From Scilla litardierei (lineage: Eukaryota > Streptophyta > Magnoliopsida > Asparagales > Asparagaceae): a stretch of 64,000 bases of DNA. The stretch lies in NCBI GenBank assembly GCA_030789695.1, contig CM061141.1, positions 168,957,079 through 169,021,078 on the forward strand, written 5' to 3'. Below the pieces are notes generated by a model that saw nothing but the letters and a program-made list of their open reading frames with translations, searched no databases and had not been told where the DNA came from. This document shows, in pieces, positions 34,900 through 47,432 of the stretch. Made by a program: the position numbers and the translations under genes. Each line of letters opens with the position of its first letter. Within the stretch, counting starts at the first letter, position 1.

Positions 34900-36299
34900 T
34901 GCTTGAACGCGTCTCAAGTATGTGATGCTTGAGCGCTACTCCCAAGTGTAGGAGTACGTCAAGTAATAAATTTATATCCGGTGAGACCGGGTTGAATCAC
35001 GAGGACAAGTCGTTTTGTAATCGCAAGTTCAATTAATAAAAGAGAGGTATAGGAGAGCTACAACCAACTAAGCTAACTGTGGAAATGTATGTGAAAATGT
35101 GTGTGAAACCATCTACCAAATCAACAACCTAGGGTGGAAGTATCGGGGAGGAAAATAGGTGAGGAAGCTTGTGTGGTGTGTGGGGATGTGTTTATTAAAC
35201 ATATGATTCAATCCGAGGATAACTGTCTTTCCGACTAAGGAATGAGCAATCGGTGGATGTGGCATTTTATTGAACCCATGGTGTGCAATGAAAGTATGGT
35301 ATGGAAAATCGGGATAATAAACAACCAAGCATATATGAATGGTACCACTAGGCAAACTCCACTCTAGGGATACCCACTAGGGTCCCTAATTCAAAGTATA
35401 TCCCAAAAAATCCTACCACATAAACTTTAGAATATGCTAGAATTGAAATTCCATAGCCCAAGCAAGCAACATCACCACACAACCACACACAATGAGATCT
35501 AGCTACTCATAGAAATAAAAGAGACATTTTCATCTCTAAATACCATCATCCAATATTACTACAATAACCAAAATCAAATAAACAAAATAAAGAAAAGAGA
35601 TCACCAAAGATTTCTCTTGAGAAAATACAACTTTCCCTCCAATGATTGTGCTCCTCCAAGCTTTCTTGCTCCTCTCCAATGGCCTCTAACCCTAAGAATG
35701 AAGAAGAAGGAGAGTGGAATGAGGGGAATAGAGGGGGAGAAGCCCTAGAAATAAGCTCAGAAATTCGGGTCTAGAAACATCACTAACGGGTCGGATCTGT
35801 GCCTGAAACCCGCAACTAGAGCACAAATCAGCAGAAATTTTTAGCACCCTCACCCTGTCTTGCGAAAATTCTAGAAAGTTCCAGGTGGCGATGGAACCGT
35901 AAAAAAGTGTACTACGACAAAAAATATCAGCAGGCTGGAATATACACTGGAATGATAGCAGAATTCTGCACAAGATGGTAATAGCAGAATTTCCAGACCA
36001 GAAATTTTCAGCATCGTCACCCTGTCTTCCAAAAAATGCAGTAAATTGCTCCGACCTCCAAAAATTCTGGAAAAATATGCGTTGAAATCGGGACATACGA
36101 ACTTCAACTGACAAATAATAGGAGACTAAGATTATGATGCTAATAAGCTGTAAATATTAGGTTTTATGCATATAAAAACGATAAGCTCCAAAATTAAGTG
36201 ATATCATCAAAATGCGTGTATCGGAACCAAAATAAACACAAATTATGCACAAAATGCCATCTAATAAGGGGTAAAATATGCAATATTGAACCCTAATCA
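34900..36299 (-). repeat. E3 3' LTR (left), with satellite-like subrepeat
   Basis: Plus strand TGCTTGAACGCG ... CCCTAATCA. Two related subrepeats about 170-195 bp apart begin with CAGAAATTTT.AGCAC/ATC. The second, at 36022-36128, aligns in antisense with the satellite monomer, including CTTCAACTGACAAATAATA against the satellite's CTTCAACTGAAAAATAAGA. In its minus-strand reading it encodes SRFQRIFFQNFWRSEQF, close to satellite-encoded SRFQRTFFRIFLSS-type peptides. Confidence 0.9.
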
Positions 36300-37451
36300 C
36301 ACCCCCAACTAGCTTTTTGCTAGTCCCTAGCAAAACAAGCGATATATTCGGATTCACAACATAGCCGATATCAAATTCCACAATCTTCATGGCAAATAGA
36401 AAATTTTCAACATAATCTCAAATTTAATGTAACAACTCATAAAAGAGAGCAAATCAAAGAGCAATATTTCAATATGGCTCAAACTAATAAAGCACAAGCA
36501 AAGTTTGCATTCATTGAGATTAAAACATAAGCGTGTCATAGTATCACAATCTTCAAGAACTTGGCCAAAAAACATCACTTAGCTTTCGTAATTCATGGAA
36601 GTTTGATATATGGATCATGTTTATTCATTTTTTTTATTTTTATGAAACTTAGGATGACCCATGTAACGAGGGTTTGGTCAATGACTCCCAAATCAGAAGA
36701 TTTTGGGGCATTGGACCAAAAAGGACCCCACGGACCTAATAACTCGAATCACCTATGATTCACTTATTTTTCTCTCGTGCACTCCCCTAAATCCTATCTT
36801 TAGACATGAATCCCCAATGTTTCATGAGGACCCGGCTACTTGACAAAACTAGAAGAAAGATGCACTTATTCTTTTTTCCTTTTCCTTTTTCTTTTTCTTT
36901 TTTTTGATCCAACACACCAATCAACCACTCCTCAAGCATAAACCAAGCGTATATCCAAGGCCAAATCCCATAAAATTGAAAACCAATCTACACTAATGAC
37001 TTAATCCAACTCGTGCATCACAAAGTTTGCACAAAACTAATCCAAACCACATCGAAGACAAAATTCATCGAATTCACTATTTTTTTGAGTGACATATTAA
37101 AGTTGATCCCATGAAGAAAAAGTAATAAAATGCATACCAATCATAATTTAGGAGTTTGAACATAAGATTTGAATCCAAATGTATGCATGAATATAAAGCA
37201 TATAAGGGACTAGGCACAAAGCTAGTAAATGAGCAAGGAGGGTCAATGATATGCTCGCAAGATATTGGTGATGTCAAAATGGATGTCGCCAACAAAAAAT
37301 TTTTTTAAACAAAAACAACTAACAAAGATCCTAAAACCACCTACAACTCCCCCCAACTAAAGTCAAACATTATCCTCAATGTTGAAAGAGAATAGGTTTA
37401 TTGAATTAAAACTATCCTAGAAAGCATAGAAAGTGCAAAAATTTAAATTTT
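36300..37451 (-). other. E3 3' internal non-coding region and PPT
   Basis: The PPT is at 36300-36310 (minus AGTTGGGGGTG), immediately before the 3' LTR in element sense. The rest has no ORF. It contains TTGCTAGTCCCTAGCAA (36317-36334), an inverted repeat found in many plant gypsy elements, and T-rich tracts near 36870-36905. A C-rich word at 37350-37356 matches the layout in E0. Confidence 0.7.
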
Positions 37452-38552
37452 CTACACTACTGGATAGAAGTCACCGGGGTCAAAAGGCGGATCACGGATG
37501 TCCAACGGTGGAGGAAGTAGCTCAATTAGATCCTTACGCTCCTTTACGAGCGTCTTCACTCCACAAATCACTTTGAACCCTAGCAACACAACTCCAAGCA
37601 TCTCTCTAAAATGTGCGACCATGTCCTGCAAGGGATGAGCTGTATCAATCCAAAGTGGGCACCATTGCCTTTCACCGAAAGTGACCCGAATATAATCGTC
37701 AAAGTAAAATAAAGAATTTGAAATATGTTGACGAAAACTCCCTAAAATGGTTGCATCCATCTCGGTACGATACTCCACCACGGGGGAAAGGAATGAATGA
37801 TCTTGGGACTAGACCAGTGGAAGGCACGTTTCAGGCTCTACCAAAATGATCGATGAGCTCATGGCCCTACTTGGCTCCTCCTCCTGTCCATCCAAAATGT
37901 CATGCTCGTCCTCTCCATCTTTGCACACAACACCTGTGAGGGAAGAAGAATCCGAATCAGATAATAAAATTTTTTGAGTGGTTGGATTACCTTCTCCCAA
38001 GCAAGAGGCAAGCAATGCAAGACTCGAAATGATCTCCTGAATATACTGGCTCCGAGTCTCCATGCTCCGGAGAAAATATCGGGATTGAGCCTCATGTGTC
38101 TGAATAAGCAATTGAAGCTCATCACCCAAGGGTTGCAAAGGTGCGTCCATGCTTGGTTCTCCTTGGTCAAGGCACGCTCCAACGGCATCACAATGAAGCA
38201 CTAACGGCTCACCCCCTGAAGTCCCATCCAATGGTCGGTCCATATCCTCCATGGACTCCAGGTACTCCCAAGCGTCCTCAGGTGACATGTCAAATAGAGC
38301 TCCATCATCCATCATCGACATGTAGTCATGTATCTCTTCCCGCTGTCCCTCGTAGAAGAACGGGAAAAGACAGGCCATCGTGAATCCATGATGTGGACAA
38401 CCGCTTAATAAATACATGAACCTCCTCCAAGCTTGATAGAAGGATTCACTGTCAATTTGAGCAAAGCCGGCAATTTTGAGCTTCAAAGAAGTGGTCATGT
38501 GCAAAGAAAATAAAAGTGCATCATACAAAGAATTTATGTCGTTATAGTCCAT
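37452..38552 (-). pseudogene. gag: Gag-like ORF of E3 with one in-frame stop
   Basis: Two open pieces, 38552-37809 (247 residues) and 37781-37452 (109 residues), lie in the same frame. A TAG at 37809-37811 separates them, so a single nonsense change breaks a ~366-codon ORF. Residues 32-80 (ESFYQAWRRFMYLLSGCPHHGF, then FFYEG) match the retrotrans_gag core of Athila/Tat-type gypsy elements. A low-complexity acidic region follows. The C-terminal part (HFREMLGVVLLGFKVICGV ... GDFYPVV stop) has a counterpart in E0. I see no zinc knuckle and no pol. Capsid function is known for the family; the loss of function here is inferred from the stop. Confidence 0.8.
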
Positions 38553-38739
38553 AGCTTTTTTTGAATTTTTATAAAAGAAAATGAAAATAAAGATAGCAAA
38601 GGACTCAAAAAGTGAAAAATAAATAAGGATGAAAGATAATAGATGTAAGATAAAGAATAAAAAGACTCACACTAAATAGTAGGATGTATCACACCAAAAT
38701 TTTCTAAATCAATCAAAAATGTAAATGCAAAAACCGTTG

Positions 38740-38757
38740 TCCTCAGCAACGGCGCCA
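38740..38757 (-). other. tRNA-Asp primer-binding site of E3
   Basis: Minus strand TGGCGCCGTTGCTGAGGA, 2 bp inside the right LTR. The first 12 bases match the plant gypsy tRNA-Asp PBS. It sets element direction as minus. Confidence 0.85.
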
Positions 38758-38759
38758 AT

Positions 38760-40178
38760 TGCTTGAACGCGTCTCAAGTATGTGATGCTTGAGCGCTACT
38801 CCCAAGTGTAAGAGGACGTCAAGTAATAAATTTATATCCGGTGAGACCGGGTCGGATCACGTGGACAAGTCGTTTTGCAATCGCAAGTTCAATTAATAAA
38901 AGAGAGGTATAGGCGAAGCTACAACCAACTCAGCTAATGGTAGAAATGTATGTGAAAATGTGTGTAAAACCATCTACCAAATCAACAACCTAGGGTGGAA
39001 GTATCAGGGAGGAAAATAGGTGAGGAAGCTTGTGCGGTGTGTGGGGATGTGGTTGTAAGCATATGGGTTCAATCCGAGGATAACTCAATTATCTTTTCGA
39101 CTAACGAATGAGCAATCGGTGGATGTGTCATTTTATCGAACACATAATGTGCAATGAAAGTATGGTATGGAAAATCGAGATAATAAACAGCCAAGCATAT
39201 ATGAATGGTACCACTAGGCAAACAACACTCTAGGGATACCCATTAGGGTCCCTAATTCAAAGTATATCCCAAAAATCCTACCACATAAACTTTAGAATAT
39301 GCTAGAATTGAAATTCCATAGCCCAAGCAAGCAACATCACCACACAACCACACACAGTGAGATCTAGCTACTCATAGCAATAAAAGAGACATTTTCATCT
39401 CTATAAACCATCATCCAATATTACTACAATAACCAAAATCAAATTAAAAAAATAAAGGGAATAGATCACCAAAGATTTCTCTTAAGAAAATACAACTTTC
39501 CCTCAATGATTGTGCTCATCTAAGCTTTCTTGCTCCTCTCCAATGGCCTCTAACCCTAAGAATGAAGAAGAAGGAGAGTGGAATGAGGGCAATAGAGGGG
39601 GAGAAGCCCTAGAAATATGCTCAGAAATTCAGGTCTGGAAACAGCACTAACAGGTCAGATCCGCGCCCAAAACCCGCAACTAAAGCACAAATTAGCAGAA
39701 ATTTTCAGCACCGTCACCCTGTCTTGCGAAAATTCTAGAAAAATCATCCGACCTCGGAATGACGCGTTCCAGGTGGGATGGAAACATAACAAAGTGTACT
39801 ACTACTAAAAATATCAGTAGGCCGAAATATACACTGGAATGATAGCAGAATTCTTCATAAGAGGGGAAAAGAAGAATTTCCAGACTGGAAATTTTCAGCA
39901 CCGTCACACTGTCTTCCAAAAATGCAGTAAATTGCTCCGACCTCCAAAAATTCTGGAAAAATATGCGTTGGAATTGGGACTTCACGAACTTCAACTGTAG
40001 GAGACAAAGATTATGATGCTAATAAGCTGTAGATATTTGGTTTTATGCATATAAAAACGATAAGCTCCAAAATTAAGTGATCTCATCAAAATGCATGTAT
40101 CGGAGCCAAAATAAACACAAATTATGCACAAAATGCCATCTAATAAGGGGTAAAATATGCAATATTGAACCCTAATCA
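38760..40178 (-). repeat. E3 5' LTR (right), with satellite-like subrepeat
   Basis: 1,419 bp. Relative to the left copy it keeps about 25 bp near 39740-39765 that the left copy lacks. Its second subrepeat, 39911-39997, aligns in antisense with the 147-bp satellite at about 74% over ~88 bp by hand. Confidence 0.9.
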
Positions 40179-42040
40179 TGTTACACATGCATGTCTCGGA
40201 TTCCTATGCCAGGCTCAAAGTTCACGAAGTTATCTTGAAATTTAGTCTACCATCTTTTCACTCGTTATGACCTGAAAATTTAAATGAGACTGGAATCAAG
40301 AAAGGAAAAGGAAGAATAAAAGTGGTGGGTGTGTTTGTGGAGATTAAAGAAAAAGATGAAAGCAAGAAAAATAAAAGCATAGTGTTTTAAAAGAAGATTA
40401 TAATGATCACAATCATGCTCACGATAATACGATGTATGGATAAGAGATAAATGATTGAGGTATATTATCTTAGTTAATTTACTTATATAGTGGTTATGAA
40501 GTTTACTAAACAATTTGGTATTCATGAAAATAATTTATGCATTTATATTTAGGTTTATGTTTATGTTTTGGAACCATCAAACTCGTTTTAATTACGGGTG
40601 TTAGAATTGAAACAAGAATATTTGAGTTAGAAATAAGATTTGTGTGTTTATTCGTTATACAATTTTGCTTGATTACATATTATAGGTCCCCCATTTGTCC
40701 TTAATTATTCATTATTCTATATTTAAGCAATTCTATAGTTCTATGATAGGCTAGTTGAAGTTGTTTAAAATAGCGCAAGAGTTAACTTATCATATAATAT
40801 ACAATAGGTCGCAATATCGTTGGAAAATGAAATTTGATACAAAGCACAATTTGACAACTATGATAATTTTCTTTTTGTACGAACTCATCAATCACCTAAA
40901 CTGGACCACTTAACCATGTTTGATTGGATATAAAATGTAAATTCCAACAAACTTCATATATGTCCACAGATGATTAGATAAATATTTTTTGTTTGCCTTT
41001 CCTACCTCTTTACATGTTGGTAAGGTAAATTGTTCAGCAAGGAAGTTTTTTCAAGTGTCAAGTTGTAAAGTCATACTACTTTCAATTTATTTTTAAACAT
41101 AGCATGGCATACCCCATCCTCAATGGAGCAGGTTCTCACCTTGCCTGCAAGAAATAAACCAAGCTTGTCTACTTACCATATTGAATTTAAGGCTCATTGA
41201 ACCATGGCCTTTATAACCACTTCTTAGGAATTCAGCAATGCCTAAATATGCAATACACATCGATATAAATTGATAGAGTGGAACCTAATTTGAGCCAAAA
41301 AGTACAAACCCTAAATGAGTATGGTTCTAACTTATTTACTATATATCATAATCATCTCCCTCTTCAATGTGGGACTAATCTCACACCATATACCATTTTA
41401 ACATCTTATCAATCCACTCTAACCATGGCTACTTCCCAATTCCCATCATCAATTCTCTGAGAGAGAAGAACCAACATTATTATCATCAGCTCATTTGTCA
41501 TTAATTATAACATGAATTTATAGTCATCAATGTCGTAAAAGTCTATTGGCACCGATGCTAGCGACACTCGCTTAGTGTTATGATTATTGTCCTCAAACTA
41601 CTATAAGGTGGCACTTGCTAATCTGAACCAATCCTAGGTCGTGACTTATGATGAGGAGTGTGATGTGCAACCTGAAGACCCTCTTTTGCACCGCGAGGTG
41701 CTACCCTGGACCGAGTCCAAAAAGAAGGAAGCGTGACAGGGACTCAGGATCCATTTAAATAATAGAACATGGTATGGAAATCCTCCCAGATACTGACCGA
41801 AAGACAGGCTCCAATCGCTTCCACACTCCGGCAATCATATGTTTTCCCAAACCCTCAACGAGTCATGTTAAATTAATTAGTTAACATTTTAGTGTCGTGA
41901 TGTAGCCTAAGTTTAACATCATTTAAACTACATAGTCAAGGTGGTCCACTGACATACATATAGTAGTAGCCAGACATTACATGAGCCAATTCTTAATCCA
42001 CATTAGCCATTCATTATCAGTGATATCTCGAGTAATATCC
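40179..42040. other. Unassigned non-coding DNA
   Basis: AT-rich to mixed DNA. No ORF with similarity, LTR or clear terminal repeats found. The stretch 41270-41450 has the look of a small repeat (TGTGGGACTAATCTCACACC), but its borders are not defined. Confidence 0.4.
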
Positions 42041-43333
42041 CATGGACTATGCAATTTAACATAACATTAAACTTCTCGCATGAATAAAAACAACTTCCCA
42101 AAAGGAGTATTCCAAGCTAACTATCATGTAAGCTAAACATGTGAAAACTGGAAATATAGGCACAACTAGGCAATAGATGCAACAATATTTATTTGAAAAG
42201 GAACTGAAATTGACGTCTTTAGTATTTCTGAAAATTACAAACAGATGTATCATATTAGGGTTTTCATCACATAGCGGGGAGAACCCCAGCCTGCTGTAAA
42301 ATCCACGGGGTTTTAGCAAGATACCAGGGGCTAACGACCAAAATAGCAGGGTAATGGAGCCCAGATCCTAAGTAATCCACACTGAAACCCAAAACAGCAA
42401 GCGAGGAAACCAGCCGAACCTAACAACAAGCAAGAAAACCAACCAAACCCCAAAAACAGCAAGCAAACGCCAAGCGAACCCAAACAGTAGGCAAGAAAGC
42501 AACCGAACTTAACAACAACTCAGGATTTCCTAAAGCAGCACACAAGGGACAAGCCAAACCCCAAGCTGAAACCCCAAAAAACAAGCAAAGGCCAACCGAA
42601 CCTTGCACAACCCAACGCCGAGACCCCGTGACCCCACATCAAGCTGGCGGGAGAACCAACCCCCACAAGATAATCGTAGGGAATCAAACCCTAACTCATC
42701 CCCAAATCATCCTTTCTCGTATGTTAAAAATCCAATTTTCTGCACACATACCAACGATTTCATCTCAGATTTAAGCATGCAATAATCGAAATTAAAACTG
42801 AAGCGTAGGGGGAGAAGAGTCTACCATAGATCATTGAAAAGCAAAAGAAATCGAAGAATTAAAAACCCATAGCAAGATCTAGTCTGTAGTCTCAAGAAAT
42901 CAACCCAGATCTGAAAAGCTCTTAAATATGGAAAATAACTTATAGTGTTGCATATCCATGAAGAAGGAGAAGATGAAGAGTGTTAATAGCAGTCGAAGAA
43001 ACCTGTAGAGGACGCATGTCATCAAGCAAGGGGACATGACAACCTTGGAGAGGCCCGGTAGGGCGTTGGTTGATTGCAGGAGAAGGACAAGAGGGGGCAA
43101 TGCTCATGGCACTTCGTATAAGAGGAGAGGACGAGAGGGGTGCCGTCGAAAGCCCTAGTGGACTTTGTTGTTGTTGTGAGAGAGAGAGAGAGGAGAGTCG
43201 ATCGTGTCGAAAGCCCTAACGGGCTTGATGCGTGGAAAATGAGAGAGTGGGAGGGGAAATTAAGGAGCCCCATGCTGGGCTTCGTGAGTAGGCCGAGAAA
43301 AGAAGGGGGGAATAAAGAAATGGGCCCATTACA
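42041..43333 (-). repeat. E4 3' LTR (left border uncertain)
   Basis: The right edge is firm: plus strand ...GGGCCCATTACA followed by the PPT complement TTTTACCCACCTTA (43334-43347). It includes CAAGCAAGAAAACC-type short repeats (42365-42600) and a GA microsatellite (43177-43190). The left border was not found, because the expected match to the 5' LTR fragment (TGTAATGACCGTATCCCGG) is absent. Confidence 0.5.
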
Positions 43334-43459
43334 TTTTACCCACCTTACAAAAAATTTCGTCCTCAGAATTTCTAGAGCAATATACTATTAACAAAACATA
43401 AAAGAAATCTAACAAACAACTGGCAACAAAATGAAGATTAGTTCAAACAACTGATAACA

Positions 43460-44565
43460 CAATCTAAGATCTCGGGGTGTCCATCTCCATCGTTGCCAAG
43501 ATATAAGCCTGGTAGTTTTGAGGCTAGGGTGGTGGCTGTTGCTCAACTCGTCTTGGACAGTTACCAACGAAGTGATCTGATGCACCACATATCGGACACA
43601 GTTTGTTCTAGCAATGATAATCTCTTTTCATGTGTCTGGATCGGTAACAGTAGTCACATATCACAGGGCATTGAGGGCTGGTTTTTGTCCCGGTCTTCTT
43701 GAATGTTGTGGTATGCTCCGTCTGTATGGTGGCCTTCTCTCGTTCTTCGATGTGAGAGTTTACTTGTGGCACTGAAGGTCGTCAGCTTTGCTATGCTGCA
43801 ACGGTCAGAGGTGGATGTCTTGGAGGGGCCCCGCCTGTCGCTCTCGTTTTCGCTCCCTCTATACGTACTCATACTCTCGAGATGTGGAGAGTACGTCAGC
43901 ATGGGTCCTCAATTTGAACCCGACCAGCTTGTCACGGATATCGATGTTCAGGCCTTGCTAAAATATCGTGGCCCAAGCCAAAGGGGTAAACACCATGTCC
44001 TTGGCAAACCTGTAACACCAATTGTTGGCAAATACATATGTACGACAAGGTTAATTGTCATGCATTAAAATACGCACATGCTGAGATTAGAAAATTCAGC
44101 GACGTACTCCTCTACAGTTATAGAGCTCTGCTTCAGGTCCATAAACTGTGCCTCCAACTTCAGTTATGCCTCTGGAGAGAAGTATTGGGCATTAAATGTC
44201 TCCTTAAATGTAGCCCAAAAGATCGGCTGCACTAGTCGGTCCTCTACAGAATCCCTCCAGTTTCTAGCCTCTCTGGTCAGTTGCAGCTTCACCATGCTAA
44301 CCCACAAAGATGTAGGTGCATGCGCTGCCTTTAGCTTGTCGGTGATCTAGCGCAGCCACTCCTCTACAGCCTGAGCATCATCTCATCTAGTAAAAATCGG
44401 CGGGCGTAGCGATCGAAACTGTTGCACTCTTCCATCCTTCTTAGGTTCTTCCTATATAGCGTGGACCATCTCTCGCAAAGCCTGATCCGAGATTTGATGC
44501 ATCGTGTTTGATCCAGAGTAGCATGTCCTAGCTCCCGATCCTGATCCCAAAGCGTTTTCAGCCAT
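43460..44565 (-). pseudogene. gag: Decayed gag of Tekay-like gypsy element E4
   Basis: Reading the minus strand from the ATG at 44565 gives a recognisable gypsy gag. It begins MAENALGSGSGA, then DDAQAVEEWLR, then the capsid core (FWATFKETFNAQYFSPEA, then LKQSSITVEEYVAEFSNLS), then DKLVGFKLRTHADVLSTSRE. A zinc knuckle CPICGASDHFVGNC (CX2CX4HX4C) follows near 43560, with a less regular Cys/His cluster just before it. At least four in-frame stops are seen, two of them flanking the DDAQAVEEWLR segment, and frame changes occur further on. The gene is dead. The order of motifs is that of chromovirus gag. No protease or RT follows. Confidence 0.82.
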
Positions 44566-44699
44566 AGCCGCTCTCTTAGATTTCTTTACGTCTCTTGCGT
44601 ATGAAAACTTTCATACGCATACATCCATAAGGTAGATTGAGTCTGTCGAGTATCGTTCTTCATGCCTGCTCAATATTGTTCACGAGTTGATTGGGCAGA

Positions 44700-44716
44700 C
44701 CTGTATGGGCCACCAC
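44700..44716 (-). other. PBS-like site of E4
   Basis: Minus strand GTGGTGGCCCATACAGG directly after the 5' LTR end. E2 has TTGGTGGCCCATGCAGG at the same place, so the site is conserved between two elements. I do not recognise the tRNA. Confidence 0.5.
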
Positions 44717-44718
44717 TT

Positions 44719-44860
44719 TGTAATGACCGTATCCCGGTTGCCGTCACATTTATGTGATTACATGTAGATCCTATAGGCACAGTGAAGTCAATGTGGAGCA
44801 GAGCAAAAAGAAATAAAGATTCGCATATCATAAGATGTTAACAAGGTTCTGAACAGTCGA
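44719..44860 (-). repeat. E4 5' LTR fragment
   Basis: Plus strand begins TGTAATGACCGTATCCCGG, giving a CATTACA end in element sense, and runs about 140 bp before satellite begins. Confidence 0.55.
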
Positions 44861-46932
44861 AGACGGCAATCTCTTTGTTGCAACAGACATTTTTACAGAT
44901 TTTTCTGTGCTCGGTGCTATTTTCAGTATTTTATTGAAGATATGGATCTTTTTATTAAATGATATGATTTTAAGCCTAATTTTGTCTTCTCTTATTTTTC
45001 AGTTGAAGATGGCGATCTCCCGGTTCCAACGGACATTTTTGCGGATTTTTCTTTGCTCGGGACATGATATGATTTTTTGGCCTAATTTGGTCTTCTCTTA
45101 TTTTTTTGTTGAAGATTGCGATCTCCTGATTCCAATGGACATTTTTGCTGAATATTCTGACATTTGGGCTATTTTTACAGATTATCCTGACATCGGGGAT
45201 ATTTTCTAAATTTTCTGAAAGATATGCATCTTTTATTAAATGATATGATTTTTGACCTAATTTAGTCTTCTTATGTTTTTCAGTTGAGATGGCGATTTGC
45301 AGATTCCAATAGATATGTTTGCAAATTATTCTGACCTCGGGGCTATTTCCTAAATTTTCTTGAAGATATGCACTTTTTATTAAATAATATGATTTTTGGT
45401 CTTATTTTGACTTCTCTTATTTTTTTAAGTTAAAGATGGCGATTTCCCAGTTCCTACGGGCATTTTTGTTAATTTTACGCAGCACAGTACTATTTTCTAA
45501 ATTTTATGTAAGATATAGATCTTTTTATTAAATAATATGATTTTTATATCCTACGTTTGTCTTCTCTTATTTTTCAGTTGAATATGGCGATCTACCGATT
45601 CAAACAGACATTTTTATTGATTATTCCTACACTGTGGCTATTTTCTACATTTATGGAAAATATGGATCATTTTATTAAATGATATGATTTTTGGCCTAAT
45701 TTTGTCTTCTTTTATTTTTCAGTTTAAGATGGCATTCTCCCAACGGATATTTTTGCAGATTTTTTTGACCTAGAGGCTATTTTAATAATTTCTGGAAGAT
45801 ATGGATCTTTTTACTAAATAATATGATTTTTTGGCCTAATTTTGTCCTATCATATTTTCAGATGAAGAAGGCGATCTCCCAGTTCCAACTGACATTTTTG
45901 CATATTTTCTAAGTTCGGCACAATTGTCTACATTTTATGAAAGAAATGGATCATTTTATTAAATGATATGATTTTTTGGCATAATTTTATCTTCTTTTAT
46001 TTTTTTCAGTTGAAGATGGCATTTTTCGGTTCCAACGGATATTTTTGCAAATTTTTTTGACCCAGAGGCTATATTCTACATTTTCTAGAAGATGTGGATA
46101 TTTTAATTATATAATTTAATTTTAAGCCTAATTTTGTCTTCACTTATTTTTCAGATTAAGATGGCGATCTCCCGGTTCCAACGGACAATTTTGCGGTTTA
46201 TTCTGAGCTCGTGGCTATTTTATAAACTTTCTGTAATATATGTATCTTTAAATTAAAAGATATGATTTTTATAGCCTAATTTTGTCTTCTCTTATTTTTC
46301 AGTTGAAGATGAAGATCTCCCAGTTTAAACAGACATTTGTGTAGATTTTACTTAGCTCGAAACTATTTTCTGTATTTTCTGGAAGATATGCATGTTTTAG
46401 TTAAATGATATAATTTTTTACCTAATTTTATCTTCTCTTATTTTTCAGTTGAAGATAGCGTTCACTCGGTTCCTACGGATATTTTTACAGATTTTCCGAC
46501 CTCGGGTATATTTTCTGTATTTTCTAGAAGATATGGATCATTTTATTAAGTAATATCATTTTGGCCTAATTTTATCTTCTCTTATTTTTCACTTGAAGAT
46601 GGCGCTCTTCCAGGTCTAACGGAAATTTTTGCGGATTTTACGAAGCTAGGTTCTATTTTCTACATTTTATGGAAGATATGAATTTTTTATTAAATGATAT
46701 GATTTTTATATCCTACGTTTTTCTTCTCTTATTTTTTTCAGTTGAATACTGCGATCTACCAGTTCCAGCAGACATTATTACTGATTTTTATTAGCTTGGG
46801 GCTATTTTTCTTCATTTTATGGAAGATATAGATCATTTTATTAAATGATATGATTTTTTGGCTTAATGTTGTTTTCTCTTATTTTTTTGTTGAAGATGGC
46901 GTTCTCACGGTTCCAACGGATATTTTTGAGGA
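44861..46932 (+). repeat. ~147-bp satellite array up to assembly gap
   Basis: About 14 monomers in the plus orientation, some shortened (for example 45061-45110). The array runs into the run of Ns, so its true length is unknown. Confidence 0.92.
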
Positions 46933-47432
46933 NNNNNNNNNNNNNNNNNNNNNNNNNNNNNNNNNNNNNNNNNNNNNNNNNNNNNNNNNNNNNNNNNNNN
47001 NNNNNNNNNNNNNNNNNNNNNNNNNNNNNNNNNNNNNNNNNNNNNNNNNNNNNNNNNNNNNNNNNNNNNNNNNNNNNNNNNNNNNNNNNNNNNNNNNNNN
47101 NNNNNNNNNNNNNNNNNNNNNNNNNNNNNNNNNNNNNNNNNNNNNNNNNNNNNNNNNNNNNNNNNNNNNNNNNNNNNNNNNNNNNNNNNNNNNNNNNNNN
47201 NNNNNNNNNNNNNNNNNNNNNNNNNNNNNNNNNNNNNNNNNNNNNNNNNNNNNNNNNNNNNNNNNNNNNNNNNNNNNNNNNNNNNNNNNNNNNNNNNNNN
47301 NNNNNNNNNNNNNNNNNNNNNNNNNNNNNNNNNNNNNNNNNNNNNNNNNNNNNNNNNNNNNNNNNNNNNNNNNNNNNNNNNNNNNNNNNNNNNNNNNNNN
47401 NNNNNNNNNNNNNNNNNNNNNNNNNNNNNNNN
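46933..47432. other. Assembly gap (500 N)
   Basis: Exactly 500 Ns, a conventional placeholder for a gap of unknown size. Satellite lies on the left and Tat-like element DNA on the right. Confidence 0.99.

Larger units (their letters stand above)
34900..40178 (-). mobile_element. E3: gag-only Ty3/gypsy (Athila/Tat-like) retrotransposon
   Basis: 5,279 bp with LTRs of 1,400 bp (left, 3') and 1,419 bp (right, 5'), TG...CA ends, a tRNA-Asp PBS next to the right LTR and a purine tract next to the left LTR. The 2.46-kb interior has a single gag-like ORF, broken once, and no pol motif. The LTRs are clearly more diverged than those of E1 and E2 and differ by indels. The flanking pentamers (TATAA left, TGTTA right) do not match. 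The element is therefore old or is a recombinant between two copies. Confidence 0.88.
42041..44860 (-). mobile_element. E4: truncated gag-only Tekay-like Ty3/gypsy element
   Basis: In minus-strand order: 5' LTR fragment (44860-44719), PBS-like site (44716-44700), decayed gag (44565 to about 43460), short spacer, a Tekay-type 3' signature (GAGGACGAAATTTTTTGTAAGG, then GTGGGTAAAA as PPT) and a 3' LTR starting TGTAATGGGCCCATT at 43333. No room for pol remains between gag and PPT. The 5' LTR is cut off by satellite at 44861 and the left limit is my estimate. Confidence 0.7.

Noticed and set aside
40179..40200. TGTTACACATGCATG as the left end of the E4 3' LTR
   Set aside because: It does not match the E4 5' LTR fragment, which begins TGTAATGACCG on the plus strand.
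14661..46000. Many 60-130-codon ORFs (text like SRFQRTFLRIFLSS) as genes
   Set aside because: They are satellite monomers read through, with near-49-codon spacing, frequent stops and no independent start context.
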